DNA from: an uncultured Bacteroidales bacterium
GTDB lineage: Bacteria > Bacteroidota > Bacteroidia > Bacteroidales > UBA932
NCBI GenBank assembly: GCA_944322575.1
Contig: CALUPK010000011.1
Location: 1-51,304, forward strand
DNA: 51,304 nt
Reading direction: 5' to 3'
A program made the position numbers and the translations under genes. A model generated the notes under the pieces. It was not told the DNA's origin and did not search any database. It saw only the letters and a program-made list of their open reading frames with translations. Below are positions 17,254 to 25,766 of the stretch, piece after piece (the first letter of the stretch is position 1; each line of letters opens with the position of its first letter).

Positions 17254-17811
17254 TTACTTAAGTCTGTCCGGATGGGACTTGATGAATTTCTCCCAGGAGG
17301 TAGAGCTCTCGGTATCTGCGAGAGGGTTCACAAGCTGGTAGAAATGACACATGGCTATGGCCAGTGCATCGGTGGCGTCGAGGAACTTAGGCTGAAACTC
17401 TGTGCTCAGCGTCCGCGAGAGAATCAGGGCAACCTGTTCCTTCGATGCTCCTCCCTGGCCCGTCACGGCCATCTTGACCTTGCGGGGAGCATATTCGAAA
17501 ATAGGGAGGTTATGGGCTATAGCCGCCGCAATGGCCGCCCCCTGCGCCCTGCCGAGCTTGAGCATCACCTGTGGGTTCTTCCCATAGAAAGGCGCCTCGA
17601 CCGCCACATCGTCGGGACGATAACGGTCAATTACCGCCCCCACCTCGGTAAAGATAGTATTGAGCTTCGCAAAATGGTCCTTCTCACGCCTGAGGTCTAT
17701 GACCCCCATGTCCACGAAATGCACCCTGCGCCTGTCAATAAGAATGACCCCGTACCCGAGTATCATGGTTCCGGGGTCTATTCCCAATATTATTCTCTGC
17801 CGGTCTTCCAT
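17254..17811 (-). CDS. ruvC: Holliday junction resolvase RuvC
   Basis: 185 residues from MEDRQRIILGIDPGT. The acidic catalytic residues are D12 (GIDPG), E72 (VEAPFYGKNP), D145 and D148 (DATDALAIA), all present. It cuts four-way junctions with RuvAB during recombinational repair. A longer reading would start inside serS; the chosen ATG is 7 nt past the serS stop and gives the normal family length. It is co-transcribed with serS. ruvA and ruvB are not in the window. Confidence 0.94.
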   Translation of the reverse strand: MEDRQRIILGIDPGTMILGYGVILIDRRRVHFVDMGVIDLRREKDHFAKLNTIFTEVGAVIDRYRPDDVAVEAPFYGKNPQVMLKLGRAQGAAIAAAIAHNLPIFEYAPRKVKMAVTGQGGASKEQVALILSRTLSTEFQPKFLDATDALAIAMCHFYQLVNPLADTESSTSWEKFIKSHPDRLK

Positions 17812-17818
17812 CCGTATG

Positions 17819-19090
17819 TCAGTCGATACGGAAGAAGCGGGTGTACTCATGCAGCACCTTGGGGATGGTGATTCCGTCCGGTGTCTGGTTGTTCTCCAAG
17901 AGAGCGGCTACGATACGGGGCAATGCCAGAGAGCTTCCGTTGAGCGTGTGTGCCAGCTGGATATGTCCATCGGAGTCCTTGTAGCGGAGTTTCATGCGGT
18001 TGGCCTGATAGGACTTGAAGTTGGATACCGAGCTGACTTCGAGCCATCTCTTCTGAGCCGCCGAATACACTTCGAAATCGTATGTGATGGCCGAAGTGAA
18101 GCTCATATCGCCACCGCACAGACGGACTATGCGGTAGGGAAGCTCCAGTGAGCTGACAAGTCTCTCCACATGGAGCACCATCTCGTTCAGAGCCCGCTCC
18201 GATGCTTCGGGAAGAGTGAGCTGAACTATCTCCACCTTATCGAACTGATGCAGGCGGTTCAGGCCCCTCACATCCTTTCCGTAGGAGCCTGCCTCGCGGC
18301 GGAAGCAGGGAGTGTATGCCGTCATCTTCACCGGAAAGTCCGACTCCTGAAGGATGGTGTCCCGGTAGATATTGGTCACGGGCACTTCGGCTGTGGGCAC
18401 TAAATAAAAATTGTCCTGGGATGCGAAATACATCTGTCCCTCCTTGTCGGGAAGCTGCCCGGTAGCAAATCCGGATGCCTCGTTGACCAGCACTGGAGGT
18501 TCTATCTCTAAATAACCCGCACGTGTATTGAAATCTAAGAAATACTGAATGAGGGCCCTCTGAAGTCTCGCGCCCTTGCCCTTGTAGACCGGGAATCCGG
18601 CACCGGTAAGCTTCACCCCGAGATCAAAGTCTATGATGTCATACTTGGAGGCCAGCTCCCAGTGCGGGAGGGCTGTTTCGGGCAGTTCGGGGACATCTCC
18701 GCCCATGCGCACCACCACGTTGTCATCGGCATTCTTGCCGACGGGCACGATCTTGTCCGGAAGGTTGGGCAGCAGTACAAGCAGCTCATTCTGCCTCTTC
18801 CCGCTCTCCTCCATCTCGGTCTCTAACTTCTTGGAGCGCTCCTTCATCGCTGCTACCTCCTTCTTGGCAGCCTCAGCCTCTTCCTTGAGACCCTGCTGCA
18901 TGAGCTTGCCTATCTCCTTGGCCTTGGTTTTCTGTGCTGAGAGCGCAGCATCGAGTTCTGTCTGGCAGGCTCTGCGGCGGGCGTCCTGCTCCAATATCTG
19001 TTCTACGATCTTAGAAGCGTCGAAATTCTTGACAGCCAGCCTCTCTACGACGAATTCGGGCTGTTCTCTCAAAAGCTTTAATGTCAACAT
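17819..19090 (-). CDS. serS: Seryl-tRNA synthetase
   Basis: 423 residues. The N-terminal coiled-coil arm that grips the tRNA-Ser long variable arm is at about 1-110 (Lys/Glu-rich heptads). The class II catalytic core has motif 1 near YFLDFNTRAGYLEIEPP, motif 2 CFRREAGSYGKDVRGLNRLHQFDKVE, whose ends are visible as CFRREAGSYG and LNRLHQFDKVE, and motif 3 with NGSSLALPRIVAALLE. Cytosolic, essential. It is driven by the 67-bp promoter cassette also found before the PASTA gene, giving a leader of about 20 nt, and is followed closely by ruvC. Confidence 0.97.
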   Translation of the reverse strand: MLTLKLLREQPEFVVERLAVKNFDASKIVEQILEQDARRRACQTELDAALSAQKTKAKEIGKLMQQGLKEEAEAAKKEVAAMKERSKKLETEMEESGKRQNELLVLLPNLPDKIVPVGKNADDNVVVRMGGDVPELPETALPHWELASKYDIIDFDLGVKLTGAGFPVYKGKGARLQRALIQYFLDFNTRAGYLEIEPPVLVNEASGFATGQLPDKEGQMYFASQDNFYLVPTAEVPVTNIYRDTILQESDFPVKMTAYTPCFRREAGSYGKDVRGLNRLHQFDKVEIVQLTLPEASERALNEMVLHVERLVSSLELPYRIVRLCGGDMSFTSAITYDFEVYSAAQKRWLEVSSVSNFKSYQANRMKLRYKDSDGHIQLAHTLNGSSLALPRIVAALLENNQTPDGITIPKVLHEYTRFFRID

Positions 19091-19112
19091 CTGATTACAG
19101 TTTTAAAACGGA

Positions 19113-19179
19113 TGCAAATATACGCAGAAGCCGAGAGCAGAGCAAATTTATTTGCTATGCCGAGGCGCCACAGTATATG
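19113..19179 (-). repeat. 67-bp duplicated promoter cassette, copy 2 (serS-ruvC)
   Basis: Read on minus, this is 66/67 identical to 12339-12405. It includes TTTG (19146-19143), 20 nt, TATATTTG (19122-19115). The single difference makes GCAAATAAATTTGC a better dyad in this copy. Sequence beyond both ends is unrelated apart from a few bases. Confidence 0.88.
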
Positions 19180-19202
19180 CGGCGAAGCCGAATATTAAAA
19201 AT

Positions 19203-19229
19203 GCCGCAGCTGAGAATATCAACTGCGGC
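19203..19229 (-). terminator. Terminator of rplU-rpmA
   Basis: On minus, GCCGCAGTTGA pairs with TCAGCTGCGGC around a 5-nt loop, with one G-T pair, and is followed by TTTTT. It separates the ribosomal operon from the serS promoter. Confidence 0.82.
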
Positions 19230-19254
19230 TCAATGACATTTTCCTTACGGCTGA

Positions 19255-19518
19255 TTACTCAGCAGCAGGAGGGAGCACAGACACAAATGACTTGTTCTCT
19301 CTCGTCTTGCGGAATGTAACCACTCCGTCTACAAGTGCATACAGGGTATGGTCCTTGCCCATGCCTACATTCTTGCCGGGATAGTGGACTGTACCTCTCT
19401 GACGGACCAGAATGTTGCCGGCCTTGGCCATCTGGCCTCCGAACAACTTCAGTCCGAGTCGTTTGCTATGTGATTCACGACCGTTCTTGGAACTACCGAC
19501 ACCTTTTTTGTGAGCCAT
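19255..19518 (-). CDS. rpmA: Ribosomal protein L27
   Basis: 87 residues starting [20 protein letters not shown], the conserved L27 N-terminus that reaches toward the peptidyl-transferase centre. It has the core [17 protein letters not shown]. There is no N-terminal cleavage extension of the kind seen in Firmicutes. It is the second gene of the rplU-rpmA operon, 19 nt behind rplU, and ends at the hairpin 19203-19229. Confidence 0.97.
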   Translation of the reverse strand: MAHKKGVGSSKNGRESHSKRLGLKLFGGQMAKAGNILVRQRGTVHYPGKNVGMGKDHTLYALVDGVVTFRKTRENKSFVSVLPPAAE

Positions 19519-19537
19519 AATTAATTCCTCCTGTCAA

Positions 19538-19846
19538 TTAAGCGATCTCTTCGATGAGAATCTGGGTTAAACACTGGCGGTGACCGTTCAGTTTCTGATA
19601 GCCTTTACGGCGTCTCTTCTTGAAGACCAGAACCTTGTCTGCCTTTACATGATCTACGATAGTTGCCTTTACGTTGACACCGTCAACATAGGGGGTACCT
19701 ACCTTGACCGTACCGTTGTCGTCGGTCAGAAGCACTTTGGAGAAATCTACAGAAGCTCCTTTCTCGCCTTCAAGACGGTTTACGAAGACCTTCCTGCCCT
19801 TCTCCACTTTCAATTGCTGTCCTGCAATGTCTACAATTGCGTACAT
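19538..19846 (-). CDS. rplU: Ribosomal protein L21
   Basis: 102 residues starting MYAIVDIAGQQLKVEKGRK, with the family C-terminal block FKKRRRKGYQKLNGHRQ. It is a 50S component that binds 23S rRNA. It is the first gene of the rplU-rpmA operon. The promoter at 19949-19980 gives a leader of about 100 nt, long for this window, which would leave room for autoregulation. Confidence 0.97.
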   Translation of the reverse strand: MYAIVDIAGQQLKVEKGRKVFVNRLEGEKGASVDFSKVLLTDDNGTVKVGTPYVDGVNVKATIVDHVKADKVLVFKKRRRKGYQKLNGHRQCLTQILIEEIA

Positions 19847-19948
19847 TTAATTTTACTTTTTTTAAGTTAGCGGCAGTAAGCGGTTATTATCCTTGCAAAT
19901 AACTCTTATTCAGTAGCTTAACAGCCTATAATCAGTATTTTGGGAGAG

Positions 19949-19980
19949 CAAAAGTAATACATTTCACCATTTTTCACAAA
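19949..19980 (-). promoter_or_regulatory. rplU-rpmA promoter
   Basis: On minus, TTTG (19980-19977), 20 nt, TACTTTTG (19956-19949), an exact consensus match about 100 nt upstream of the rplU ATG. Confidence 0.75.
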
Positions 19981-20008
19981 TTTAAGTCAAAAAACTTACT
20001 TTTTTTCA

Positions 20009-20016
20009 TATTTTTG
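20009..20016 (+). promoter_or_regulatory. -7 box TATTTTTG for the AAA ATPase-sirtuin pair
   Basis: TATTTTTG ends 25 nt before the ATG at 20042. No TTTG is found at -33. It is divergent from the rplU promoter, with the two boxes about 50 nt apart. Confidence 0.45.
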
Positions 20017-20041
20017 CTACCGTGAAAAACCAGATGACAAC

Positions 20042-21001
20042 ATGGAATCCCCTTTTACCCACAACTCCATCGCAACTGGCAGCGACTTCCTTTCCAGAAA
20101 GAAAGACGTCTGCCGACTCGTATCCCTTATTTCAGATGGCAGGCATGCCGTCATCTATGAGCCTCCCCGTACCGGCAAGCATTCCCTCATCAGCATGGCC
20201 ATGAGCAAGCTGACTGCGAATCCCGGTTATATGTTCCTTAACGCAAATCTTCTCAACATCATTGACGCCTCAGACTTCATCAGCTGGATGGAACACATCT
20301 CCTCCACAAGCAGCGGCCGCCGCACGGTGGTCTGCATCGAGGAGTTCCAGAACATCCTGAGACTCGAGAACTGGGAAAGACTGATCCACATGATGGAGAC
20401 AGAGTTGAAAAAGGACAGCAGCCCTGTCTTTATTCTCTCCGGCTCCGGTGTCAACGCCATGAAGTATATCTTCGAAGAAAAAAAGATGTTTTACCGTCTT
20501 TTCGAAAGAGTATGCCTCTCGCCCATCGACGAAAAGTCCGTCTCGGACCATATCATCAAGACCTTCCTCAGAGTAGGCAGGGTGGTGGAGCCCGAACAGG
20601 CTGAATATATCTACAATATCGCAGACGGCCATCCCTGGTACATCTGGCAGTTGGCAAACAGCTGCTTCAACCTGACCAAGGGCTACCTCAACAAGAGCCT
20701 GATCGATGAGGCTGTAGACTCACTGCTCTATACCCACGGACTCCGCTACCAGGAGATTACCGAGGGCCTGAGCAGGTATCAGCTCTATCTGCTCAGGGCC
20801 GTATTTGACGGAGTGACCAAAGTCAGCTCTTCCGAGGTCATCTCCCAGTACAGGCTCAACTCCTCGGCCAACGTCCACAGGCTCAAGGAAGCTCTGACAA
20901 AAAAAGAAGTCATAGTCTTCGACTCCAACGACGTACCGAGGATTATCGATCCGATCTTCAAGCTGTGGCTTGAGAAACATTTTTTTAAGTCAAACCAATA
21001 G
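20042..21001 (+). CDS. AAA-family ATPase with altered Walker motifs
   Basis: 319 residues, resembling the archaeal-type/STAND-like AAA ATPases common in Bacteroidota (N-terminal MESPFTHNSIATGSDFLSR, then a P-loop). The Walker A reads EPPRTGKHSL: the first glycine is E, and GK is followed by H then S, not directly S/T. The Walker B reads TVVCIEEFQ, with E for the usual D. The C-terminal 120 residues look like a winged helix (SSSEVISQYRLNSSANVHRLKEA) ending in a helix FKLWLEKHF. Nucleotide binding may be weakened. The sirtuin gene starts 5 nt after the stop, so the pair is an operon. The role is unknown. Confidence 0.78.
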   Translation: MESPFTHNSIATGSDFLSRKKDVCRLVSLISDGRHAVIYEPPRTGKHSLISMAMSKLTANPGYMFLNANLLNIIDASDFISWMEHISSTSSGRRTVVCIEEFQNILRLENWERLIHMMETELKKDSSPVFILSGSGVNAMKYIFEEKKMFYRLFERVCLSPIDEKSVSDHIIKTFLRVGRVVEPEQAEYIYNIADGHPWYIWQLANSCFNLTKGYLNKSLIDEAVDSLLYTHGLRYQEITEGLSRYQLYLLRAVFDGVTKVSSSEVISQYRLNSSANVHRLKEALTKKEVIVFDSNDVPRIIDPIFKLWLEKHFFKSNQ

Positions 21002-21006
21002 ACATC

Positions 21007-21693
21007 ATGAAAAGACTGGCAGTGCTCTCGGGAGCGGGAGTCAGCAAAGAAAGCGGAATCAACACATTCAGAGACTCCGACGGCATGTGGGAACAATACC
21101 CAGTGGAGGAAGTTGCCTCCATCGAGGGATGGTACCGCAACCCAGGACTCGTACTCGACTTCTACAATGCCCGCAGGCGGGACATCCAGAACAAGCAGCC
21201 CAATGAGGCTCACCGGATCATCGCCGCACTCGAGAGCGACTTCCAAGTCACTGTCATCACCCAGAACATCGACAACCTGCATGAGAAAGCAGGTTCGACA
21301 AATGTCATCCACCTCCACGGAGAGATAACCAAGGCCCGCGGCGAGAACTCCCTCACCCCGGTCTACGACATAGGTTACTCCGACATCCGTCTCGGAGACA
21401 AGGACAGCCGCGGACAGCAGCTCCGGCCGGACATCGTCTGGTTCGGAGAGGCCGTCCCGATGATAGAGAAAGCAGCGGAAATAGTCTCTGAATGTGACAT
21501 TCTCTTAGTCATCGGCACATCGCTCGTAGTCTACCCCGCCGCAGGCTTAGTCAACTACATTCGTCACGGAGTGCCCATCTACTTGGTGGACCCCAGTCCG
21601 ATGCAGCTTCACTACAAGTATTACACCCAGATACAGGACGTTGCCACAGCCGGCATGCGGAAATTTCTGGAACTGGTACCTTCCCTGAGATAA
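21007..21693 (+). CDS. Sir2-family NAD-dependent protein deacylase lacking the zinc knuckle
   Basis: 228 residues with the NAD-binding motif LSGAGVSKESGINTFRDSDG (7-26), TQNIDNLHEKAG (85-96) and the catalytic histidine H104 in HLHGE. The segment where other sirtuins have two Cys-x2-Cys pairs is short here (ITKARGENSLTPVYDIGY) and has no cysteine; the only cysteine is in SECDILLVIGTS. It would be cytosolic. It may deacylate lysines or, like some bacterial Sir2 proteins, cleave or transfer from NAD. Sharing an operon with an ATPase is unusual and leaves a signalling or defence role open, but nothing here proves it. Confidence 0.85.
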   Translation: MKRLAVLSGAGVSKESGINTFRDSDGMWEQYPVEEVASIEGWYRNPGLVLDFYNARRRDIQNKQPNEAHRIIAALESDFQVTVITQNIDNLHEKAGSTNVIHLHGEITKARGENSLTPVYDIGYSDIRLGDKDSRGQQLRPDIVWFGEAVPMIEKAAEIVSECDILLVIGTSLVVYPAAGLVNYIRHGVPIYLVDPSPMQLHYKYYTQIQDVATAGMRKFLELVPSLR

Positions 21694-22002
21694 GTCCCGG
21701 CCCGACATCAGGATCGGGGTATTCCTGCTCCTGTACCGCATGGTACGCATCCTCACATGTCCCGAGATGTGCTTGGCCGGGCATGCAACGAGATTCTTTA
21801 GGGGAGCGCCGGCTTTCTGTAAGTCGCTAATATCCAACCATTCTGCTCTTCTGACTTCTCCCGAGACGCCCTCAAGACAGCTTTTCGGGAGCGAGCCGCG
21901 AGTCACATCGACTGATTACCAACACATTACAGTAACAGTCCTCTCCCCGACAAAATCTCGTCAGCAAATATAGTTACCAGAAGAGGCGGAATGTGTAAAA
22001 AA
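21694..22002. other. Gene-free region holding copy B of the 148-nt element
   Basis: No convincing gene. Element B spans 21801-21948, begins GGGGAG and ends CTCCCC. It has the internal hairpin CTCCCGA with TCGGGAG (34 nt from end to end). It aligns gap-free to 7912-8059. The shared blocks include TAAGT, TAATA, CTCCCG, GGGAG, ACTGA and CCTCTCCCCGACAAA, the last extending past the element. An ACATGTCCCG block precedes both copies at different distances. Confidence 0.5.
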
Positions 22003-22033
22003 ATTCCGGCAGACTGTGCGTGTCTGCCGGAAT
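22003..22033 (-). terminator. rpmE terminator
   Basis: A 12-bp perfect stem (ATTCCGGCAGAC with GTCTGCCGGAAT) and a 7-nt loop; on minus it is followed by a run of T. A strong factor-independent terminator. Confidence 0.9.
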
Positions 22034-22065
22034 CTGATATTGTTGAAGAAGCTCCTTTCTCAGGA

Positions 22066-22317
22066 TTACTTCTGACGGCTCTTGTAGCGCTGGTAGAACT
22101 TGTCCACGCGGCCTGCGGTGTCGACGAGCTTCATCTTTCCGGTATAGAAAGGATGGGAGGTGTTGGAAATCTCGACCTTTACGAGGGGGTAGGTCACGCC
22201 CTCGATGTCGATGGTCTCCTTGGTGTTGACACAGGAGCGGGTGATGAACACATGCTCATTGGACATATCCTTGAAAGCTACAAGACGGTAGGATTCGGGA
22301 TGTATACCTTTTTTCAT
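22066..22317 (-). CDS. rpmE: Ribosomal protein L31, type B (zinc-free)
   Basis: 83 residues beginning [20 protein letters not shown], ending [10 protein letters not shown], with the family segment [11 protein letters not shown]. The CxxC pairs of zinc-binding L31 are absent; a single cysteine remains (TRSCVNTKE). In organisms with both forms the type B protein is the one made in low zinc. Here no second L31 is visible. It is a single gene with its own promoter (22360-22391) and terminator. Confidence 0.95.
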   Translation of the reverse strand: MKKGIHPESYRLVAFKDMSNEHVFITRSCVNTKETIDIEGVTYPLVKVEISNTSHPFYTGKMKLVDTAGRVDKFYQRYKSRQK

Positions 22318-22359
22318 TGTGTGTGAGTGTTTATAAATTGTCTAATCAAATTCGGACCG

Positions 22360-22391
22360 CAAAAGTATGTATAATTTCTCTGACTCCCAAA
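22360..22391 (-). promoter_or_regulatory. rpmE promoter
   Basis: On minus, TTTG (22391-22388), 20 nt, TACTTTTG (22367-22360), with a leader of about 40 nt. No Zur-like palindrome is evident. Confidence 0.75.
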
Positions 22392-22407
22392 TTTTTCCGC
22401 GTCATAT

Positions 22408-23583
22408 TCAGGCTCCGGGATTTTTCACGCGCGTCAGCTGGTCATCGTAGAGCATGTAGCGGCGGGCCTTGCGGATCCACTTCTGCTCCTCGAGCTTGAT
22501 ATGCTCGAAGAGTCCGCTCCATGAGATGTTTCCTGCCACGTATGCGTACATAACCTCGTCTCCAAGCACAGCCGGAAGTCCGGAAAGACTGATGCCCGTT
22601 CCGTCATCTACAAGCTGCCGCACGATCCGCAGAGCGTGAGCCACCGAATGATAAGGAGCGCCTGGCACAGGCAGCATCTGAAAGCCGAAGCATCTCTGGT
22701 CCTTCCATCGGCCGAAACGGGGCAGGAACACAGTACGGCGCAGGAACACACCTGAGTCGGAGAACCCTCTGAGGTCATTTCCCTCCCGCAGGTACCTGTC
22801 CATATACGGAGCGCCGAACAGCTCGTAGGGGCGTGCCGTACCCTCTCCGAAACTCAGGTCGGTGCCCGAGAGGAGGACCATGCCGCAGTAGAAGTTGGAA
22901 GTGAACAGTCCCGGCACATCCTGACGCGGAGGTATGCTCCACGGCATCATGTACTGGGTGGCTGGACGCACCATATATGAGATGATGTGCAGGGGGAACT
23001 TGGCTCCTATCTCGGAATAGAAAAGATTGGCCAACTCCCCGAGAGTAAGGCCGTGTCTGTGAGGAATACCTTCTATTCCGGCAGTTCCGGGACTGCCGGG
23101 GCAGAGGGTCGTGCCCTCTACCCAGCGCCCGCAGATATTTTCCCTGTCAAGAATATAGACTGACAATGAGAGTCCACTGTGATGTATGAGCTGGAATATC
23201 TCATAAAGGAGTGCCGTCAGGGAGTCATACCTTGAGCCTGTATCCTGATATTCGACGACAAGTGCATCCACATCCTCCAATACTCCGGCATCCATAGAGA
23301 GTTCTCCGGAAGGGCCGGTGTGCAGAGGCACGAACATACAGTCGTCCAAGCCCAATGATGCATATACGGGTGCCTCCCCTATCGCATTGTCGGGCTTCTC
23401 CCCGAACAGGCCGTCCGCGGGGAACAGAACTTTGCGCAGTCTGCCGTTGCGGTACAGGCTCTCGAAAAGATACTCCTGACGCTGCGGATCCCAGGCCGAC
23501 TGATTGCACAGCACAGCTATGGAACCCCGGCGAAGCACTAAGTCCTCCTGACGGTCGAGCGGTGTGGTCCTGAATGAGAACAT
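22408..23583 (-). CDS. namZ: DUF1343/NamZ-like exo-beta-N-acetylmuramidase family protein
   Basis: 391 residues with the family blocks FPADGLFGEKPDNAIGEA, EYQDTGSRYDS, YILDRENICGRWVEGTTL, GIPHRHGLTLGELANLFYSE and LLSGTDLSFGEGTARPYELF. Characterised NamZ proteins release MurNAc from the non-reducing ends of peptidoglycan chains. I see no signal peptide, unlike many homologues, so it may act on recycled fragments in the cytoplasm, or its start may be misplaced. It lies 6 nt behind the phosphosugar mutase gene, as the last member of the long minus operon; a cell-wall sugar role fits both. The exact substrate is inferred. Confidence 0.8.
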   Translation of the reverse strand: MFSFRTTPLDRQEDLVLRRGSIAVLCNQSAWDPQRQEYLFESLYRNGRLRKVLFPADGLFGEKPDNAIGEAPVYASLGLDDCMFVPLHTGPSGELSMDAGVLEDVDALVVEYQDTGSRYDSLTALLYEIFQLIHHSGLSLSVYILDRENICGRWVEGTTLCPGSPGTAGIEGIPHRHGLTLGELANLFYSEIGAKFPLHIISYMVRPATQYMMPWSIPPRQDVPGLFTSNFYCGMVLLSGTDLSFGEGTARPYELFGAPYMDRYLREGNDLRGFSDSGVFLRRTVFLPRFGRWKDQRCFGFQMLPVPGAPYHSVAHALRIVRQLVDDGTGISLSGLPAVLGDEVMYAYVAGNISWSGLFEHIKLEEQKWIRKARRYMLYDDQLTRVKNPGA

Positions 23584-23589
23584 GAGCCC

Positions 23590-24978
23590 TTATCCGATTA
23601 TCTCCTTGGCGATTTCTATCACATCTGCGGCTATTCTGCCCGCTGAAGCCTCGTCCGCAGCCTCGGAATAGACACGGATGATAGGCTCTGTGTTGGACTT
23701 GCGCAGATGCACCCACATCTTCTCACGGTCGAAGTCTATCTTAACTCCGTCGATATCGGTGATGCGCTCAGATGCGTAGCGCTTCTTTATCTCCCCGAGA
23801 ATCCTGTCTATCAGAGAACGGTCCGACAGCTCGATGCGGTTCTTCGATATCACATACTGCGGCAGGCCGGCGCGGACCTCGGTCACTTTCTTGCCGGAAC
23901 GCACTAAGGAGCTCAGAAATAGAGCCGTACCGATGAGGGCATCGCGTCCGTAGTGCAGGTCGGGCACGATAACGCCTCCGTTGCCCTCGCCCCCGATAAC
24001 GGCACCGGTGCGCTTCATCTCGGTGGTCACATTGACCTCACCCACTGCTGATGCGCTGTAGGTGCAGCCGTGGGCCTCTGTCACGTCACGCAGAGCGCGG
24101 GAAGAGGACAGGTTGGAGACTGTGGGACCGGGCTTGAGCGAAAGCACATAGTCAGCTACGGATACCAGCGTGTACTCCTCTCCGAAGAACGAGCCGTCCT
24201 CACAGACCAGGGCGAGACGGTCCACGTCAGGATCCACCGCGATACCGAGGTCGGCCTTCTCTGAAGCTACTCTCGAGCATAGGTCCACTAAATGGGACGG
24301 CAGCGGCTCCGGGTTGTGGGCAAAATGTCCGGTAGGCTCGCAGTTGAGCTTCACACACTCCACTCCGAGAGCCTCTAAAAGCCGGGGCATGACGATACCT
24401 CCTACCGAGTTGACGGCATCCAGCACCACCTTGAAACCGTGTGCGCGGATACCCTCCGCGTCCACCAGCGGATGAGCCAGGACAGCCTGTATGTGCGCGT
24501 CGGTGAAATCCTTCTCCACGTATGAGCCGAGGGAGTCGACGTCACAGTATTCAAATCCTTCCCGGTCAGCGATCTCCACTAACTCAGCTCCCTCCGCGGC
24601 ATTGAGGAACTCGCCGTGCTCGTTGAGCAGCTTGAGGGCGTTCCACTGCTTGGGATTGTGCGAGGCGGTCAGGATAATGCCTCCGTCGGCCTTTTCGAAG
24701 ATTACGGCCATCTCCACGGTGGGAGTGGAGGCCAGACCGGCGTTGACCACATCGATGCCGCAGGCCCTGAGGGTACCGCAGACGATCTCATCCACCATGG
24801 GGCCCGAGATACGCGCGTCACGGCCGACTACCACCTTGAGCCGGCGGTCTCCCTTGCTGCGGTGCAGCATCGAGGAGTATGCAGATACGAATTTGACAAT
24901 GTCCAGAGGCGTAAGCGCCTCTCCGCAGGGGCCTCCGATGGTACCCCTGATACCGGAGATAGATTTTATAAGAGTCAT
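23590..24978 (-). CDS. glmM: Phosphoglucosamine mutase / phosphohexomutase
   Basis: 462 residues of the alpha-D-phosphohexomutase superfamily. The phosphoserine is S106 in TASHNPKQW. The metal site is DPDVDR, the sugar loop is GGEGNGGV (a GlmM-like reading), and the phosphate-binding loop is RKSNTEPIIRVYSEA. GlmM converts glucosamine-6-phosphate to glucosamine-1-phosphate for UDP-GlcNAc. A phosphomannomutase activity cannot be excluded. It starts 12 nt after the batE stop region and is followed by namZ, placing wall-precursor genes at the end of the Bat operon. Confidence 0.87.
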   Translation of the reverse strand: MTLIKSISGIRGTIGGPCGEALTPLDIVKFVSAYSSMLHRSKGDRRLKVVVGRDARISGPMVDEIVCGTLRACGIDVVNAGLASTPTVEMAVIFEKADGGIILTASHNPKQWNALKLLNEHGEFLNAAEGAELVEIADREGFEYCDVDSLGSYVEKDFTDAHIQAVLAHPLVDAEGIRAHGFKVVLDAVNSVGGIVMPRLLEALGVECVKLNCEPTGHFAHNPEPLPSHLVDLCSRVASEKADLGIAVDPDVDRLALVCEDGSFFGEEYTLVSVADYVLSLKPGPTVSNLSSSRALRDVTEAHGCTYSASAVGEVNVTTEMKRTGAVIGGEGNGGVIVPDLHYGRDALIGTALFLSSLVRSGKKVTEVRAGLPQYVISKNRIELSDRSLIDRILGEIKKRYASERITDIDGVKIDFDREKMWVHLRKSNTEPIIRVYSEAADEASAGRIAADVIEIAKEIIG

Positions 24979-24990
24979 AGCTATAAGGTT

Positions 24991-25764
24991 TTAAATAATT
25001 TCTACATCATTTCCTTCCATCCATCCCTGCCGTCCGTCGGACAGTTCGATGCGGTACCAGTCTCCAAGGCTGTCCACCACCGAGACTTTTGTCCCTTCGT
25101 GCAGGATAAAGAGAGACTGGTCTGTGGAGCCGGGCGAGCTCTTGACACTGCTCACCGGCACCGTCACCACAGCCTCCCCCGAGTCCTCGACGGCCGAGCG
25201 CAGGTTAAAGGCAAATGCAGCTGAAATCGCCATGAAGACGACGGCCACCACCGCTATGGCGAAAGCCGTCTTGCGCAGGGCTATGGAGCGTCCGAAGCGG
25301 AACAGCAGCACCATCACAGCCACTGTCATCAGCAGTGCCAGAGCGATCCATGCCCAGGCATCGGAAGACAGAGTATCGCGGAAGGCCTTGAACCAGGTCA
25401 GGAGAATGAACTCCGGTACGGCCTCTATCCGGTCCAAGGTTCCCTCCCGGGCAATCTCTAAATTGACAGCCGCATCCTCGTACGACGGATCCAGCTTCAG
25501 TGCCTTCTCGTAGTAGAGAATCGAGAGACCGAGGCGGTGGCCCAGCTTGTAGCAGCAGTTGCCCATGTTGTAATAGAGATCGGGGGAGACATATCCTGCC
25601 TCCTCTATGGAAGTGAAAGCGGTAAGGGCCGCCTCGTAATTCTCCGCGGTATATTCATTCACCGCCTGTGCCCATAGAGAGTCCACATCCCGGGCTCCTG
25701 CAGCCGTCACAGCAGATACAGCCAGCACCACAGCGGCAATCATCGTTCTTATCATCGTCTTCAT
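24991..25764 (-). CDS. batE: BatE: TPR and SH3-like membrane protein
   Basis: 257 residues from the ATG; a TTG two codons upstream is less likely. Signal peptide (MKTMIRTMIAAVVLAVSAVTA), then a TPR region about 25-115 (YNMGNCCYKLGHRLGLSILY, ALKLDPSYEDAAVNLEIA), two transmembrane helices about 135-155 and 165-185, and an SH3-like domain at the end (VPVSSVKSSPGS, HEGTKVSVVDSLGDWYRIEL, GWMEGNDVEII). This is the standard layout of BatE. In Bacteroides and Leptospira the Bat proteins form a membrane complex linked to aerotolerance or stress. The BatD stop is 2 nt upstream of this ATG. Confidence 0.9.
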   Translation of the reverse strand: MKTMIRTMIAAVVLAVSAVTAAGARDVDSLWAQAVNEYTAENYEAALTAFTSIEEAGYVSPDLYYNMGNCCYKLGHRLGLSILYYEKALKLDPSYEDAAVNLEIAREGTLDRIEAVPEFILLTWFKAFRDTLSSDAWAWIALALLMTVAVMVLLFRFGRSIALRKTAFAIAVVAVVFMAISAAFAFNLRSAVEDSGEAVVTVPVSSVKSSPGSTDQSLFILHEGTKVSVVDSLGDWYRIELSDGRQGWMEGNDVEII

Positions 25765-25766
25765 AC

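Noticed and set aside
21547-21906. A 119-codon minus-strand open frame downstream of the sirtuin
   Set aside because: It overlaps the sirtuin end and element B, with no recognisable domain; the relative at 7912 does not keep the frame.
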